Source: Palsa-504 sp963839095 (GTDB taxonomy: Bacteria > Actinomycetota > Actinomycetes > Streptosporangiales > Streptosporangiaceae). Taken from it: a stretch of 64,000 bases of DNA. The stretch spans positions 87,130-151,129 of the forward strand of contig CAWIUF010000066.1 in the NCBI GenBank assembly GCA_963839095.1, in the 5' to 3' direction. The notes below the pieces were generated by a model, which saw only the letters and a list, made by a program, of their open reading frames with translations, did not search any database and was not told the DNA's origin. Of this stretch, positions 8,424-16,750 are shown piece by piece (the first letter of the stretch is position 1; every line of letters starts with the position of its first letter). Position numbers and translations under genes: made by a program.

Positions 8424-9158
8424 TCAGCAGCCGGACGCGATCTCGCGGGCCCGGCGCAGGTCGTCGTGGTTGTCCACCTCGACCCAGTCGACCTTGCCGA
8501 TGGGCGCGGTCCTGATGACCCCGCCGCGGTCGGCGAGCTCCTGGTAGCCGTCCTCGTAGTACAGCGAGGGATCCCGGCGCCAGGTCGCCTCGAGGGCGGC
8601 GGCCAGCGGGGCGGCGGCGGCCGGGTTGATGAGGGTGGCCCCGATGTACTCGCCGTGCGCCTGGGCCGGGTCCATCAGCTTGGTGATCCGGGTCAGGCGG
8701 CCGTCCGGGCCGAGGATGACCTTCATCTCCTCGTCGGCGAGGCTCTTCACGTCGTCCACGGCGAGCACGATGTCCGCCTGGCCGGCCGCGGCGAGCAGCG
8801 TCTGCTCCACCGCGACGGGGTGGACGGTATCGCCGTTGACCAGCAGCGCGCCCGCGGCGAAGTGCTCGCGGGCCAGCCACAGCGAGTAGGCGTTGTTCCA
8901 GTCCTCGGCCCGGTCGTTGTCCACCAGGGTCAGCCGGACGCCGTGCCCGGCCTCCAGCGCGGCCGCCCGGTCGCGGACCGCGCCGGCCGCGTAGCCGACC
9001 ACGACGGTGACGTCGCGCAGCCCGACCGCGGCCAGGTTGCGCAGGGCGATGTCGAGGATGGTGACCGCGCCGTCGACCGGCAGCAGGGCCTTAGGCAGGC
9101 CGTCGGTCTCGGGCCGCAGCCGCCGGCCAGCGCCTGCGGCGAGGACCATCCCGATCAA
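8424..9158 (-). CDS. Nucleotidyltransferase, phosphocholine-cytidylyltransferase-like
   Basis: 244 residues, soluble. The N-terminal signature MIGMVLAAGAGRRLRPETDG and the LPKALLPV lysine are the nucleotide-binding loop of sugar-phosphate and phosphocholine nucleotidyltransferases. LLVNGDTVHP and VDWVEVDNHDDL supply the acidic metal ligands. In this operon it probably transfers CMP (or another NMP) to the alcohol phosphate made by the neighbouring dehydrogenase, giving the donor for the CDP-alcohol phosphotransferase. The start overlaps the end of the upstream membrane protein gene. The nucleotide specificity cannot be read from sequence. Confidence 0.8.
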   Translation of the reverse strand: MIGMVLAAGAGRRLRPETDGLPKALLPVDGAVTILDIALRNLAAVGLRDVTVVVGYAAGAVRDRAAALEAGHGVRLTLVDNDRAEDWNNAYSLWLAREHFAAGALLVNGDTVHPVAVEQTLLAAAGQADIVLAVDDVKSLADEEMKVILGPDGRLTRITKLMDPAQAHGEYIGATLINPAAAAPLAAALEATWRRDPSLYYEDGYQELADRGGVIRTAPIGKVDWVEVDNHDDLRRAREIASGC

Positions 9159-10988
9159 CGTCGTCTCCGTCCCTGGGCCCTGGATTCGCCGGGGCCAGCC
9201 AGCCGCTGAGGAAATCCCAGCTGAACAGCAACCAAAGATATCCCGCGAGGACGGCGTAAGCGAGCGGGACGACGCCGGCCACGGCGGCCGCGCCGGCCAC
9301 CAGCATCCGGCCCTCCCAGCCGAGGCCGAACTTGTCGTCCAGCAGGCCCCGGCCGGCCCGGGCCCGGCAGGCCAGGTCCAGGTGGCGTGCTATCACCGCG
9401 GCGAGCAGCGCGAAGACCAGCCAGGGGGCCACGTGCCGGGACAGGCCGAGGGCGGCCAGGTACAACCCCTCGCCGGTCAGCAGCAGCGCCGGCACCAGCC
9501 AGTCCAGCGGCCCGTCGTGCGGGTGCCAGGCGCCGAGCGCGGCCAGCATCATCACCTCGATCGGCGTCAGCACCAAGATGCCGGGCAGGTTTCCCAGCCC
9601 GAGAGCGGCCAGCATGCCGGTCACCAGCAGGCCAGCCACCAGCGGCGGCAGCGGCGGCAGGCGCCCGTCGACCAGGACGCCGATCCAGCGCGCCAGCACG
9701 CCGTCGCCCCGGTAGGCGGCCAGCCCTTCGCCCCCGGGCCAGGCGGCCCCGGCGCCCGGGGCTGCCCGGTCTGCTCGCGTCCCCTGGTCCGCGGACCCGG
9801 CGAGCGACCGGGTGATCTGCCCGGCCAGCACGTACCCGGCCGCGAGCACGCCCCAGGCCAGCAGGAGCAAAAAGGTCAGCCGCGGCCCGAAGAAGACCGC
9901 GGTCACCGCGATCAGCGCCAGCCGCTCGCCGGCGGGCAAGGTGACGCTCTCCTCGCCCAGGCGCAGCACCGAGCGGGGGAACAGGCGGCCGGGGGTCCGG
10001 GCGGTGTACTCGTAACCCAGGCTGGCCAGCTTCCGGACGCCGAGCAGCAGCGCGGCCGCGATGGCCAGCCGCCACACGCCGGTCGTGCCGGCGCCGCCCC
10101 AGCTGCCCGCGAAGGTGTCCCGCAGCGCGCCGCCGAAGGTGCCGTCCAGGCCCGCCACCCCGGCCCGGGCCGTGACCCCGGGGCTTTGAGGCCCGCGCTG
10201 ACCGCGAGGGCGGCGTAGATGCCGAGCTCGGTGAGCAGCCCGCAGGCGGTCCCGAGCCAGCCGGTCACCGCCCTGATCCGGCCTCCGGCGCTGGTCGCGG
10301 CGGACAGCGAGCCGGCCCGGGCGAACAGGAACGAGCCCGCCAGGGCGGCGACGGCCAGCAGCTTGGAGCGCACCGCCAGCTCCGCGAACCACGTCGCGGC
10401 GATGAGGCCGAGGCCGAGCGAGATGCCGTAGAGCGCCGCCGGGGTGAGCTGGCGCATGGCCGCCCAGGCGGCCAGGTCCCGGGCGGCGGGATCGGCGGCC
10501 AGCTGGGTCACCGCGCCCTCGCTGTCCGGTCCGGCGTCCAGGATCCGGACCGCGATGCCGCGCCGGGTGAGCTCGCCGGTCAGCGCGCCGACGGCAGCCG
10601 ACCCGATGTCGGTGGCGGCCAGCGCCTCCGCGGCCACGGCCAGCGCGTCCAGGTCGGGGATGTCCACCACGAGCGCCCCGGGGGCCTGGCCGACCGGGAC
10701 CTGCGGCTCGGGCAGGCTCCGGGCGGTCACGCCGGTGAAGGCGGCGGTGCCGCCCGCGCCGAGCAGCCGGGCCAGCACCGGCTCGGGGACGGTATCGGCG
10801 CCGGCGCAGATGAGGATGCGTTCCCCGGCGGCCCGGGCCGCGGCGGCGACGGTGAGCAGGCCGGGTCCGGTCCCCTCGGCCGCGTCGACCCGGTGCACGC
10901 CGAGCGCGGCCAGCTGGCCGCGCAGCTGCCGCTGCCGGCCGGCGTCGGCCTCGTCCGGCCTCCCCGCCAGGACCAGCGCTACGGTCAT
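9091..10988 (-). CDS. Large membrane protein, DUF5941-like, one or two frame breaks
   Basis: About 630 residues if one break near 10185 (a GGGG run) is bridged: SAGLKAPG in the first frame continues as VTARAGVAGLDG in the second. Residues 1-170 are soluble and begin like a degenerate nucleotidyltransferase (MTVALVLAGRPDEADAGRQ). The rest is about ten hydrophobic helices ending with ARHLDLACRARAG and FSWDFLSGWLA. From memory this matches the DUF5941 family, which accompanies the same dehydrogenase, nucleotidyltransferase and CDP-alcohol phosphotransferase genes in other actinobacteria. The last 20 codons are doubtful: a second break near 9190 would instead end the gene at 9155 with an ATGA overlap. 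First gene of the operon; function unknown. Confidence 0.65.
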
Positions 10989-11411
10989 GCGTGTCCTCCC
11001 AGCGGCCGCAGGCCGCCGTGACTAGCGCCTAGCGTTACTTACTGTAGCCGACGGTCACGCACGCGCCCGGGAACACGCCGGCCCGCCGAACTGCCACCGC
11101 AATACCCGCGTGCACACCGGCGAAACGGCGCCCGCGGGGACTCGGCGAAGATGGGGGCGGGGCGGGCGGCCAACCCCGTTCGGTATTCGGTTTCTGGGTA
11201 TTGTTTTCCGTTGCGGAGCCGCCAGATCGGCTCGGCCGGGCCGCGGCGGCAGGACACCGGCGGGTATCCGGCGTAGGGTTCACGGTACGAGCTTGCGACC
11301 TAGCCGCCAGGCCGGCCCGACGCCTTGCTGCTTAGCAGGAAGGCGTCGCCTCATGTTCAGCTGGCCACCGGGGTGAGTACCAGCCGGCGAGACCGGATCT
11401 GGGGTCTCATC
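10989..11411. other. Intergenic region between divergent units, no gene seen
   Basis: About 420 bases separating the minus-strand glycan operon from the plus-strand GAF-ANTAR gene. It should hold both promoters. The less GC-rich patch around 11185-11215 is a plausible promoter area. Open frames here have random-looking Arg/Pro/Ala composition and no start signal, so I call nothing. Confidence 0.5.
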
Positions 11412-12237
11412 GTGAGTCAGGCGGCCGGCCGCGGCCGGCCGGTGTCGGCTGGTGACGCGTGCGTGGCGGCCGTGGCTGCCACCGGCGCCACCGGCGCCTG
11501 GCTGACCGCCGCGCGCGACGCGGAGGCCGGTCACCTGATGCGGGTGACGGACGAGCTCAGCGAACGGCTGGCCGAGCTCCAGCTGATGCTGGGCGAGGGA
11601 CCGTCGCTGGATGCCGTCACCGCCGGCGGCCCGGTCCTGGCCTCGGACCTGGACGCGGCGGAAGCCCGGCGCCGCTGGCCGGCCTTCGCCCCGGCGGCGA
11701 CCCGGGCCGGGGCGTGCGCCGTCTTCGCCTTCCCGCTGCTGATCGGGGCGATCCGGGCCGGGGTGCTGACCCTGTACCGCGACCAGCCCGGCTCGCTGAG
11801 CACCTTCCAGCTGGGCGACGCGCTGATCTTCGCCGATGCCGCGACCGTGCTGCTGCTCGACGCCCAGGACCACGTCGACGGACACGGTGCCGACGGGACA
11901 CGGTGCCGACGGGACATGGCGCTGGCGGGACACGGCGCTGACGGGACACGGTGCTGACGGACACGGTGCTGACGGACACGGTGCTGACGGACACGGCGGG
12001 CCGGCCGCGGCTCCCGGCGGCCAGCCCGCGGACCTGGCGCTGCGCCGGGCCGAGATCGACCAGGCGACCGGGATGCTCACCGAGCAGCTTGGCATCGGCA
12101 TCGCCGATGCGTTCGTCCGGCTGCGGGCCTATGCTTATGCCCGAGACCTTCGGTTGACCGATGTCGCCCGCGACATCGTTGCCCGCCGCCTGCGGTTGAG
12201 TTCCGATCCGGGGCCGGGTCAAGATGGTGATGCGTGA
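11412..12237 (+). CDS. GAF-ANTAR regulator whose linker repeat breaks the reading frame
   Basis: A GAF sensor domain (about residues 10-155; SAGDACVAAVAATGATGAWL, ELQLMLGEGPSLDA) is followed by a (Asp-Gly-His-Gly-Ala)n linker and an ANTAR RNA-binding domain (LALRRAEIDQATGMLTEQLG through ARDIVARRLRL). ANTAR domains bind paired hairpins in mRNA leaders and cause antitermination. As sequenced, the GAF frame stops at 11957 and the ANTAR is in the +1 frame. The shift comes entirely from four 16-nt units within a repeat whose other units are 15 nt. GTG at 11412 follows a GGGG ribosome-binding stretch. Either a homopolymer error copied in four units or a genuine copy-number-dependent switch. Confidence 0.75.
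11877..12000. repeat. Eight-unit minisatellite of mixed 15- and 16-nt units
   Basis: Units start at 11877, 11892, 11908, 11924, 11940, 11956, 11971 and 11986. Units 1, 6, 7 and 8 are 15 nt (gacggacacggtgct type). Units 2-5 are 16 nt with one extra G (gacgggacacggtgcc type). Both flanking domains read the 15-nt unit as DGHGA. Four extra bases give a net +1 frame shift. Confidence 0.9.
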
Positions 12238-12313
12238 GGCCCTCACCGGGTGCCGCCGCGCTTGGCAGCCCAGGGCCCCGCGACGGACCTCGTTGCGTTC
12301 CTGAGCCGAAGGG

Positions 12314-13099
12314 GTGAGCCGGTTGGACGGTCAGCTGCTGTCGGAGACGTTCGTCGAGCTCACCGACACCATGGTCGCCGATTTCGACATGATCGACTTC
12401 CTGCACGTGCTGACCGACCGCAGCGTGCAGCTGCTCGACGTGGCCGCGGCCGGGCTGCTGCTGGCCGACCCGCGCGGGGAGCTGCGGGTGATCGCCGCGT
12501 CCAGCGAGGCCGCCCGGCTGCTCGAGCTGTTCCAGCTGCAGAGCGACCAGGGGCCCTGCCTGGACTGCTACCGCGGCGGCCAGCCCGTCCAGATCCCGGA
12601 CATGGCCGCCGCGGCCGGGCGCTGGCCGCGGTTCGCCGCCGCCGCCACCGAAGCCGGCTTCGTCGCCGTGCAGGCCCTGCCGATGCGGCTGCGCGACCAG
12701 GTGATCGGCGCGCTGAACTTCTTCGCCGTCACCCCGGGCGCCTTCGACCCGGCCGACGTCCGGATCGGGCAGGCCCTCGCCGACGTGGCCACCATCGGCC
12801 TGCTGCACGAGCGCAGCATGCGCGAGAGCAACGTCCTCAACGAGCAGATGCAGACCGCGCTGAACAGCCGGGTGGTCATCGAGCAGGCCAAGGGCAAGCT
12901 GGCCGAGCGGTTCGGTCTGGACATGGACCGGGCTTTCGGCATCCTGCGCGACCAGGCCAGGGCCCGCAACCTGCGGCTGGCCGAACTGGCCCAGTCCTTC
13001 ATCGACGGGTCGGAAACGCTCACCGCCGTGGCGGGCGGGCCGCCCCGGCGGCGCCCGGGTAACCGGACGCCGCGCCCGGGCCCGAAGCCCGAAGGGTAG
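12314..13099 (+). CDS. GAF-ANTAR transcription antitermination regulator
   Basis: 261 residues in one intact frame. The GAF domain spans about 20-165 (DQGPCLDCYRGGQPVQIPDM is characteristic of this subfamily, with two cysteines). The ANTAR domain spans about 180-235, starting LNSRVVIEQAKGKLAERFG and ending LRLAELAQSFI. The tail after 240 is basic and Pro-rich (RRRPGNRTPRPGPKPEG). The family senses a small ligand or signal through GAF and acts on nascent RNA through ANTAR. It follows the first GAF-ANTAR gene by 77 nt on the same strand, so the two are probably an operon or a diverged tandem duplication. The start is the GTG at 12314; an upstream in-frame start is not excluded. Confidence 0.9.
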   Translation: MSRLDGQLLSETFVELTDTMVADFDMIDFLHVLTDRSVQLLDVAAAGLLLADPRGELRVIAASSEAARLLELFQLQSDQGPCLDCYRGGQPVQIPDMAAAAGRWPRFAAAATEAGFVAVQALPMRLRDQVIGALNFFAVTPGAFDPADVRIGQALADVATIGLLHERSMRESNVLNEQMQTALNSRVVIEQAKGKLAERFGLDMDRAFGILRDQARARNLRLAELAQSFIDGSETLTAVAGGPPRRRPGNRTPRPGPKPEG

Positions 13100-13146
13100 G
13101 CCCGCAGGTCGGCGGGTAGGCCTCGGCCGGTGCTGAGGCTGGCGGC

Positions 13147-13656
13147 TCAGATCACCTTGCGGTCATGACGGTCGTCGCGGCGGCCGGGACGCGGCAGCGG
13201 TCGCGGCGGCTCGGCGGTGCCGTCTCGGTCCAGCAGCGCGATCGCGTCCGCGACGCTGGCGGCGGCGGTGAGGACATCGCTCATCCTGGCCACCGTGATC
13301 AGGCGGCGCAGGGACGCGGTGGGCGCGGCCAGGTGCAGCGAACCGCCGGCCCGCCGGGCGCGCTCCTGCGTGCGCAGGAACCGGCTCAGCCCGGCGCAGT
13401 CGCAGAACCGCAGTCCGGCCACGTCCACGATAATGTGGCGGCCGTCGTCGGCCGCGGGCGCGAGCGCCTCGCCTAATCCGGGCGCCGAGTGGATATCGAG
13501 CTCGCCCTCGACCACGACGATGACCAGGCCGTCGCGGTCGTTGATGTCCCAGGTCAGCATGTCCTCGAGGGGGCCGCTGAAGCCCATGCCCGCCAGCGGC
13601 CGCGCGGCGGCGCGGCCGAGCCGGCGTATCGTCTTGCTGGTCTTGCGCATCGTCAT
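13147..13656 (-). CDS. STAS-domain protein, anti-sigma-factor-antagonist family
   Basis: About 170 residues from ATG 13656 (ATG 13650, six bases on, is equally good; both follow GGTGGGG). The STAS fold is recognised from LTWDINDRDGLVIVVVEGEL, IHSAPGLGEAL and IIVDVAGLRFCDCAGLSRF. In antagonists such as SpoIIAA the sequence at this point is D-S-S-G and the second serine is phosphorylated by the anti-sigma kinase; here it is D-C-A-G, so the usual phosphoacceptor is absent. It may act as an unregulated antagonist or a ligand-binding STAS protein. The tail is Arg/Pro-rich. Converges with the GAF-ANTAR gene. Confidence 0.85.
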   Translation of the reverse strand: MTMRKTSKTIRRLGRAAARPLAGMGFSGPLEDMLTWDINDRDGLVIVVVEGELDIHSAPGLGEALAPAADDGRHIIVDVAGLRFCDCAGLSRFLRTQERARRAGGSLHLAAPTASLRRLITVARMSDVLTAAASVADAIALLDRDGTAEPPRPLPRPGRRDDRHDRKVI

Positions 13657-13806
13657 TCCCCACCAGGCACCAAAGGAGACCACCGAGGTCCGGGGCGGTC
13701 CGGGAAAAGGTAATACCCGGGAAAAAGCCAGAAAACCGCACGGGTCGTCACCGACGGTACCGGGCGGCATGGTTCGGCGCAAGGGTGTGCGATTGTTACG
13801 GTCCGG

Positions 13807-14490
13807 CTAGGCGCCGATTCGTGCCGTGATGAGTGTTATCGAGACGTACTGGCAGGTCGCCGCCGCGCACACGCAGGCGTGGAAGACCTCGTGGTAGCCG
13901 AATACGGCCGGCGACGGGTCCGGCCAGCGCCGGTGGTAGAGCAGGGCCCCGGCGATGTAGCTCAGGCCGCCGGCGAGCATCAGGACCCCGGCCGCGGAGC
14001 CGGCCCGGATCCACACCTCGGGCAGCGCCAGGCCGGCCAGCGAGCCGAGCCCGATGAACGTCCCCCCGACCAGGACCTCGGGCGCGCCCGGCCAGCCCAG
14101 GTGGATCGCGGCGGCGGCCAGGACCAGCGTCCACATCACGATCAGGCAGGTCAGCCCGAAGGCGCCGGGGACGGCGAGCAGGAAGACGGGGGTGGCCGTG
14201 CCCGCGATCAGGAAGAAGATCATCAGGTGGTCCGCCCGCTGCAGGCGGACCGACCAGGCCGGACCCCAGGTGCCGCGGTGGTACAGCGCGCTGATCCCGA
14301 ACAGCCCGGTCACGCTGAGGGTGTACACGGCCAGCGCGATCACCGGCCGGGCGCCGTGGCCGCGGGCCACCAGGAGCGGCCCGGCCACCAGCGAGGCGCC
14401 GAACCAGACCGCGTGCAGCCAGCCGCGCAGGGCCGGCTTGGCGTAGTACAGGCGGCGGCGGGCATCGTAGAGCGCGGGTTCGGGGGTCAT
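13807..14490 (-). CDS. Hemolysin III family (PAQR-like) membrane protein
   Basis: 227 residues, seven predicted membrane helices. Family motifs are all present: ISALYHRGTW, RLQRADHLMIFFLIAGTATP and FGYHEVFHACV, with the conserved Ser/His/Asp/His residues proposed to bind a metal. ATG 14490 is chosen because GGAGG lies seven bases upstream; frame-open sequence beyond it reads as leader. Family members are linked to membrane lipid homeostasis; the haemolytic label comes from heterologous expression. It stands alone between the STAS gene and the plus-strand cytidylyltransferase. Confidence 0.9.
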   Translation of the reverse strand: MTPEPALYDARRRLYYAKPALRGWLHAVWFGASLVAGPLLVARGHGARPVIALAVYTLSVTGLFGISALYHRGTWGPAWSVRLQRADHLMIFFLIAGTATPVFLLAVPGAFGLTCLIVMWTLVLAAAAIHLGWPGAPEVLVGGTFIGLGSLAGLALPEVWIRAGSAAGVLMLAGGLSYIAGALLYHRRWPDPSPAVFGYHEVFHACVCAAATCQYVSITLITARIGA

Positions 14491-14630
14491 GGCGTCGCCT
14501 CCGGTCGCGGCGGGGCCTGCCACCGGGGTCTGGAGCGGCGAGCTCGAGCTAGCCAGCCTAATCACGGCCGCGGCCCGGGAGCAACGGCGCGGCGGCCTGC
14601 CGGTAAGGGCAGGACGGTAGAGTCCGGCTC

Positions 14631-15344
14631 ATGCGGATGGTCGCGGTGGTGCTCGGCGGGGGCGTGGGCCAGCGGCTCGGCGCGGGGATGCCGAAGCAGC
14701 TGCTCACGCTGGGCGGGCAGACGCTGATCGAGCGGTGCGTGGCCGCCTTCGAGGCCGCCCCGGGCATCGACGAGATCCTGGTCGTGATGGCCCGCGGGTA
14801 CACCGCCGAGGTCGCGGAGCTGGTGACCGGGTACGGCAAGGTGACCGCGGTCATCGCGGGCGGCGCGACCCGGCCGGAGTCGGTCCGGGCGGCGCTCGCG
14901 GCGGTGACCGACTTGCCTGGCGTCGCTGGCTTGGCTGGCGGGGCTGACTGCGGGGTGCTGCTGCATGACGCGGCCCGGCCGCTGGTGGACCAGCGGATCA
15001 TCGCGGACTGCGTGGCCGCGCTCGAGGTGCACGACGCGGCCGGGGTCGCGGTGCCCGCCTCGGACACCATGGTGCTCACCGAGAACGGCGTGATGCACTC
15101 GGTGCCGCCCCGGGAGCGGCTGTTCCGCTGCCAGACCCCGCAGTGCTTCCGGCTGTCCGTCATCGCCCGCGCGCACGAGCTGGCCGCGGCCGACCCGGCG
15201 TTCGCCCCCACCGACGACTGCGGCGTGGTGCTCCGCTACCTGCCCGGCACCGCCGTGCACATCGTGCCCGGCAGCGAGCGGAACATGAAGGTCACCTACC
15301 CGCAGGACCTCGCCGTGGCGGAAGCCCTGCTGCTGGCGGAGTAG
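14631..15344 (+). CDS. IspD/TarI-family cytidylyltransferase
   Basis: 237 residues. Transfers CMP from CTP to a polyol phosphate. The CTP loop is VVLGGGVGQRLGAGMPKQLL, followed by RPESVRAALAAV, VLLHDAARPLV, CQTPQCFRLSVI and the C-terminal RNMKVTYPQDLAVAE. IspD acts on methylerythritol phosphate in isoprenoid synthesis; TarI makes CDP-ribitol for teichoic acids. The GGG loop and TPQCF...NMKVTYPQDL wording look closer to the TarI-like branch to me, and no ispF or carD neighbour is present. The aminotransferase and GT2 genes beyond it fit a surface-polymer context. The family is certain, the substrate is not. Confidence 0.8.
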   Translation: MRMVAVVLGGGVGQRLGAGMPKQLLTLGGQTLIERCVAAFEAAPGIDEILVVMARGYTAEVAELVTGYGKVTAVIAGGATRPESVRAALAAVTDLPGVAGLAGGADCGVLLHDAARPLVDQRIIADCVAALEVHDAAGVAVPASDTMVLTENGVMHSVPPRERLFRCQTPQCFRLSVIARAHELAAADPAFAPTDDCGVVLRYLPGTAVHIVPGSERNMKVTYPQDLAVAEALLLAE

Positions 15345-15373
15345 CGGCTGATCCTCCGGCGGCTGACGGCCAG

Positions 15374-16747
15374 CTAGTTGCGGACGGCCTGCTTGACCAG
15401 GGTGCGGCCGAACTCCCACATGAGACCGGTGCCCTTGCTGGCGTCCTCGAGGACCTCGCCGAGCGCCTCGGTGAACAGCTTGACCTCGGTGTCGCCGATC
15501 ATCAGGGGCGGGATCAGCTTGATCACTTCCATGTGGTCGCCGGAGACCTGGGTGAGGATCCGGTGCCGCTGGAACAGCGCCACCACCACCATCTGGGCGA
15601 ACAGGCCGACCCGGGCCTTCTGCAGCATGTTCCAGCTGGTCCGGGCGCGCAGCGAGGACGGCTTGCCGAACTCCAGGCCGATCATCAGGCCGCGACCGCG
15701 GACGTCGGCGAGCACGTCGTACTTCCCGGCCATCGCGGTCAGGGCGGTCTTGAGCGCCTCGCCGGTCCGGGCGGCGTTCTCGGTGAGGTTCTCGTCGTCG
15801 TGCACCTGCAGGGCGGCCAGTCCGGCCGTCATCGCCAGCACGCCGCCCTTGAAGGTGGTGCTGTGCACCATGACCCGGTCCATGGTGGAGAAGACCTTCT
15901 CGAAGATCCAGTCCTTGGCCAGCATCGCCCCGACCGGGACGAAGCCGCCGGACAGGGCCTTGGCCACGGTGACGATGTCGGGCGTTACGTCTTCGTGCTG
16001 GTAGGCGAAGAACTTCCCGGTGCGGCCGAACCCGGTCTGCACCTCGTCCGCGATGAGCAGCGCACCGTGCTCGTGGAGCAGCTTGGCCGCGGCGGTCAGG
16101 AAGCCGTCCGGCGGCATGTGCACGCCCTTGCCCTGGATGGGCTCGATGATCAGCGCCGCGACGTCACCCTTCTTGAGCTCGGCTTGGAGAGCCTCGAGGT
16201 CGCCCAGCGGGATCGGCGCGTCGGGCAGCAGCGGGTCGAATCCGCGGCGGAACTCGGCCGAGCCGTTCACCGACAGGGAGCCGGTGGTGAGCCCGTGGAA
16301 CGCGTGGTCGCAGTACAGGACGCGGCCGCGGCCGGTGGCGTACCGGGCGAACTTCAGCGCCGACTCCACCGCCTCGGTACCGCTGTTGCAGAAGAACACC
16401 CGGTCCAGGCCGGGCGCCTTGGCCAGCAGCCGCTCGGCCAGCAGGCCCGGCAGCGGGCCGCAGTCGAACTGGGTCCAGTCGGCCAGCTGGGCGTCCAGCG
16501 CCTGGTGCAGCGCCTGGCGGATCACCGGGTGGTTGCGGCCGGCCGCGAACACGCCGAAGCCGGCCAGGAAGTCGGCGTACTGGTTGCCGTCTGCGTCGTA
16601 GAGGTAGGCGCCCTCGGCCCGCTCGTAGGTCTTGTCGAAGCCGATCGTGTGCAGCACCTTGGGCTGCTGCGGGTTCAGGTACCGGCCGTAGAGCTCGTAC
16701 CCGTCGGTGCGGTGCGCGGCGAGCAGGGCCTGGAGGTCGAAGTCCAT
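15374..16747 (-). CDS. Class III PLP-dependent aminotransferase
   Basis: 457 residues, full length. Fold-type I aminotransferase with FFCNSGTEAVESALKFAR (phosphate loop), LIADEVQTGFGRTG (PLP-ring Asp) and TVAKALSGGFVPVGAM (Schiff-base Lys). The sequence resembles acetylornithine/putrescine-type enzymes, which move an omega-amino group to 2-oxoglutarate, but specificity cannot be assigned. ATG 16747 follows the stop of the upstream GT2 gene by three bases, so they form one operon. An amino-sugar or polyamine role in glycan decoration is possible but is inference only. Confidence 0.85.
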   Translation of the reverse strand: MDFDLQALLAAHRTDGYELYGRYLNPQQPKVLHTIGFDKTYERAEGAYLYDADGNQYADFLAGFGVFAAGRNHPVIRQALHQALDAQLADWTQFDCGPLPGLLAERLLAKAPGLDRVFFCNSGTEAVESALKFARYATGRGRVLYCDHAFHGLTTGSLSVNGSAEFRRGFDPLLPDAPIPLGDLEALQAELKKGDVAALIIEPIQGKGVHMPPDGFLTAAAKLLHEHGALLIADEVQTGFGRTGKFFAYQHEDVTPDIVTVAKALSGGFVPVGAMLAKDWIFEKVFSTMDRVMVHSTTFKGGVLAMTAGLAALQVHDDENLTENAARTGEALKTALTAMAGKYDVLADVRGRGLMIGLEFGKPSSLRARTSWNMLQKARVGLFAQMVVVALFQRHRILTQVSGDHMEVIKLIPPLMIGDTEVKLFTEALGEVLEDASKGTGLMWEFGRTLVKQAVRN

Positions 16748-16750
16748 GCT

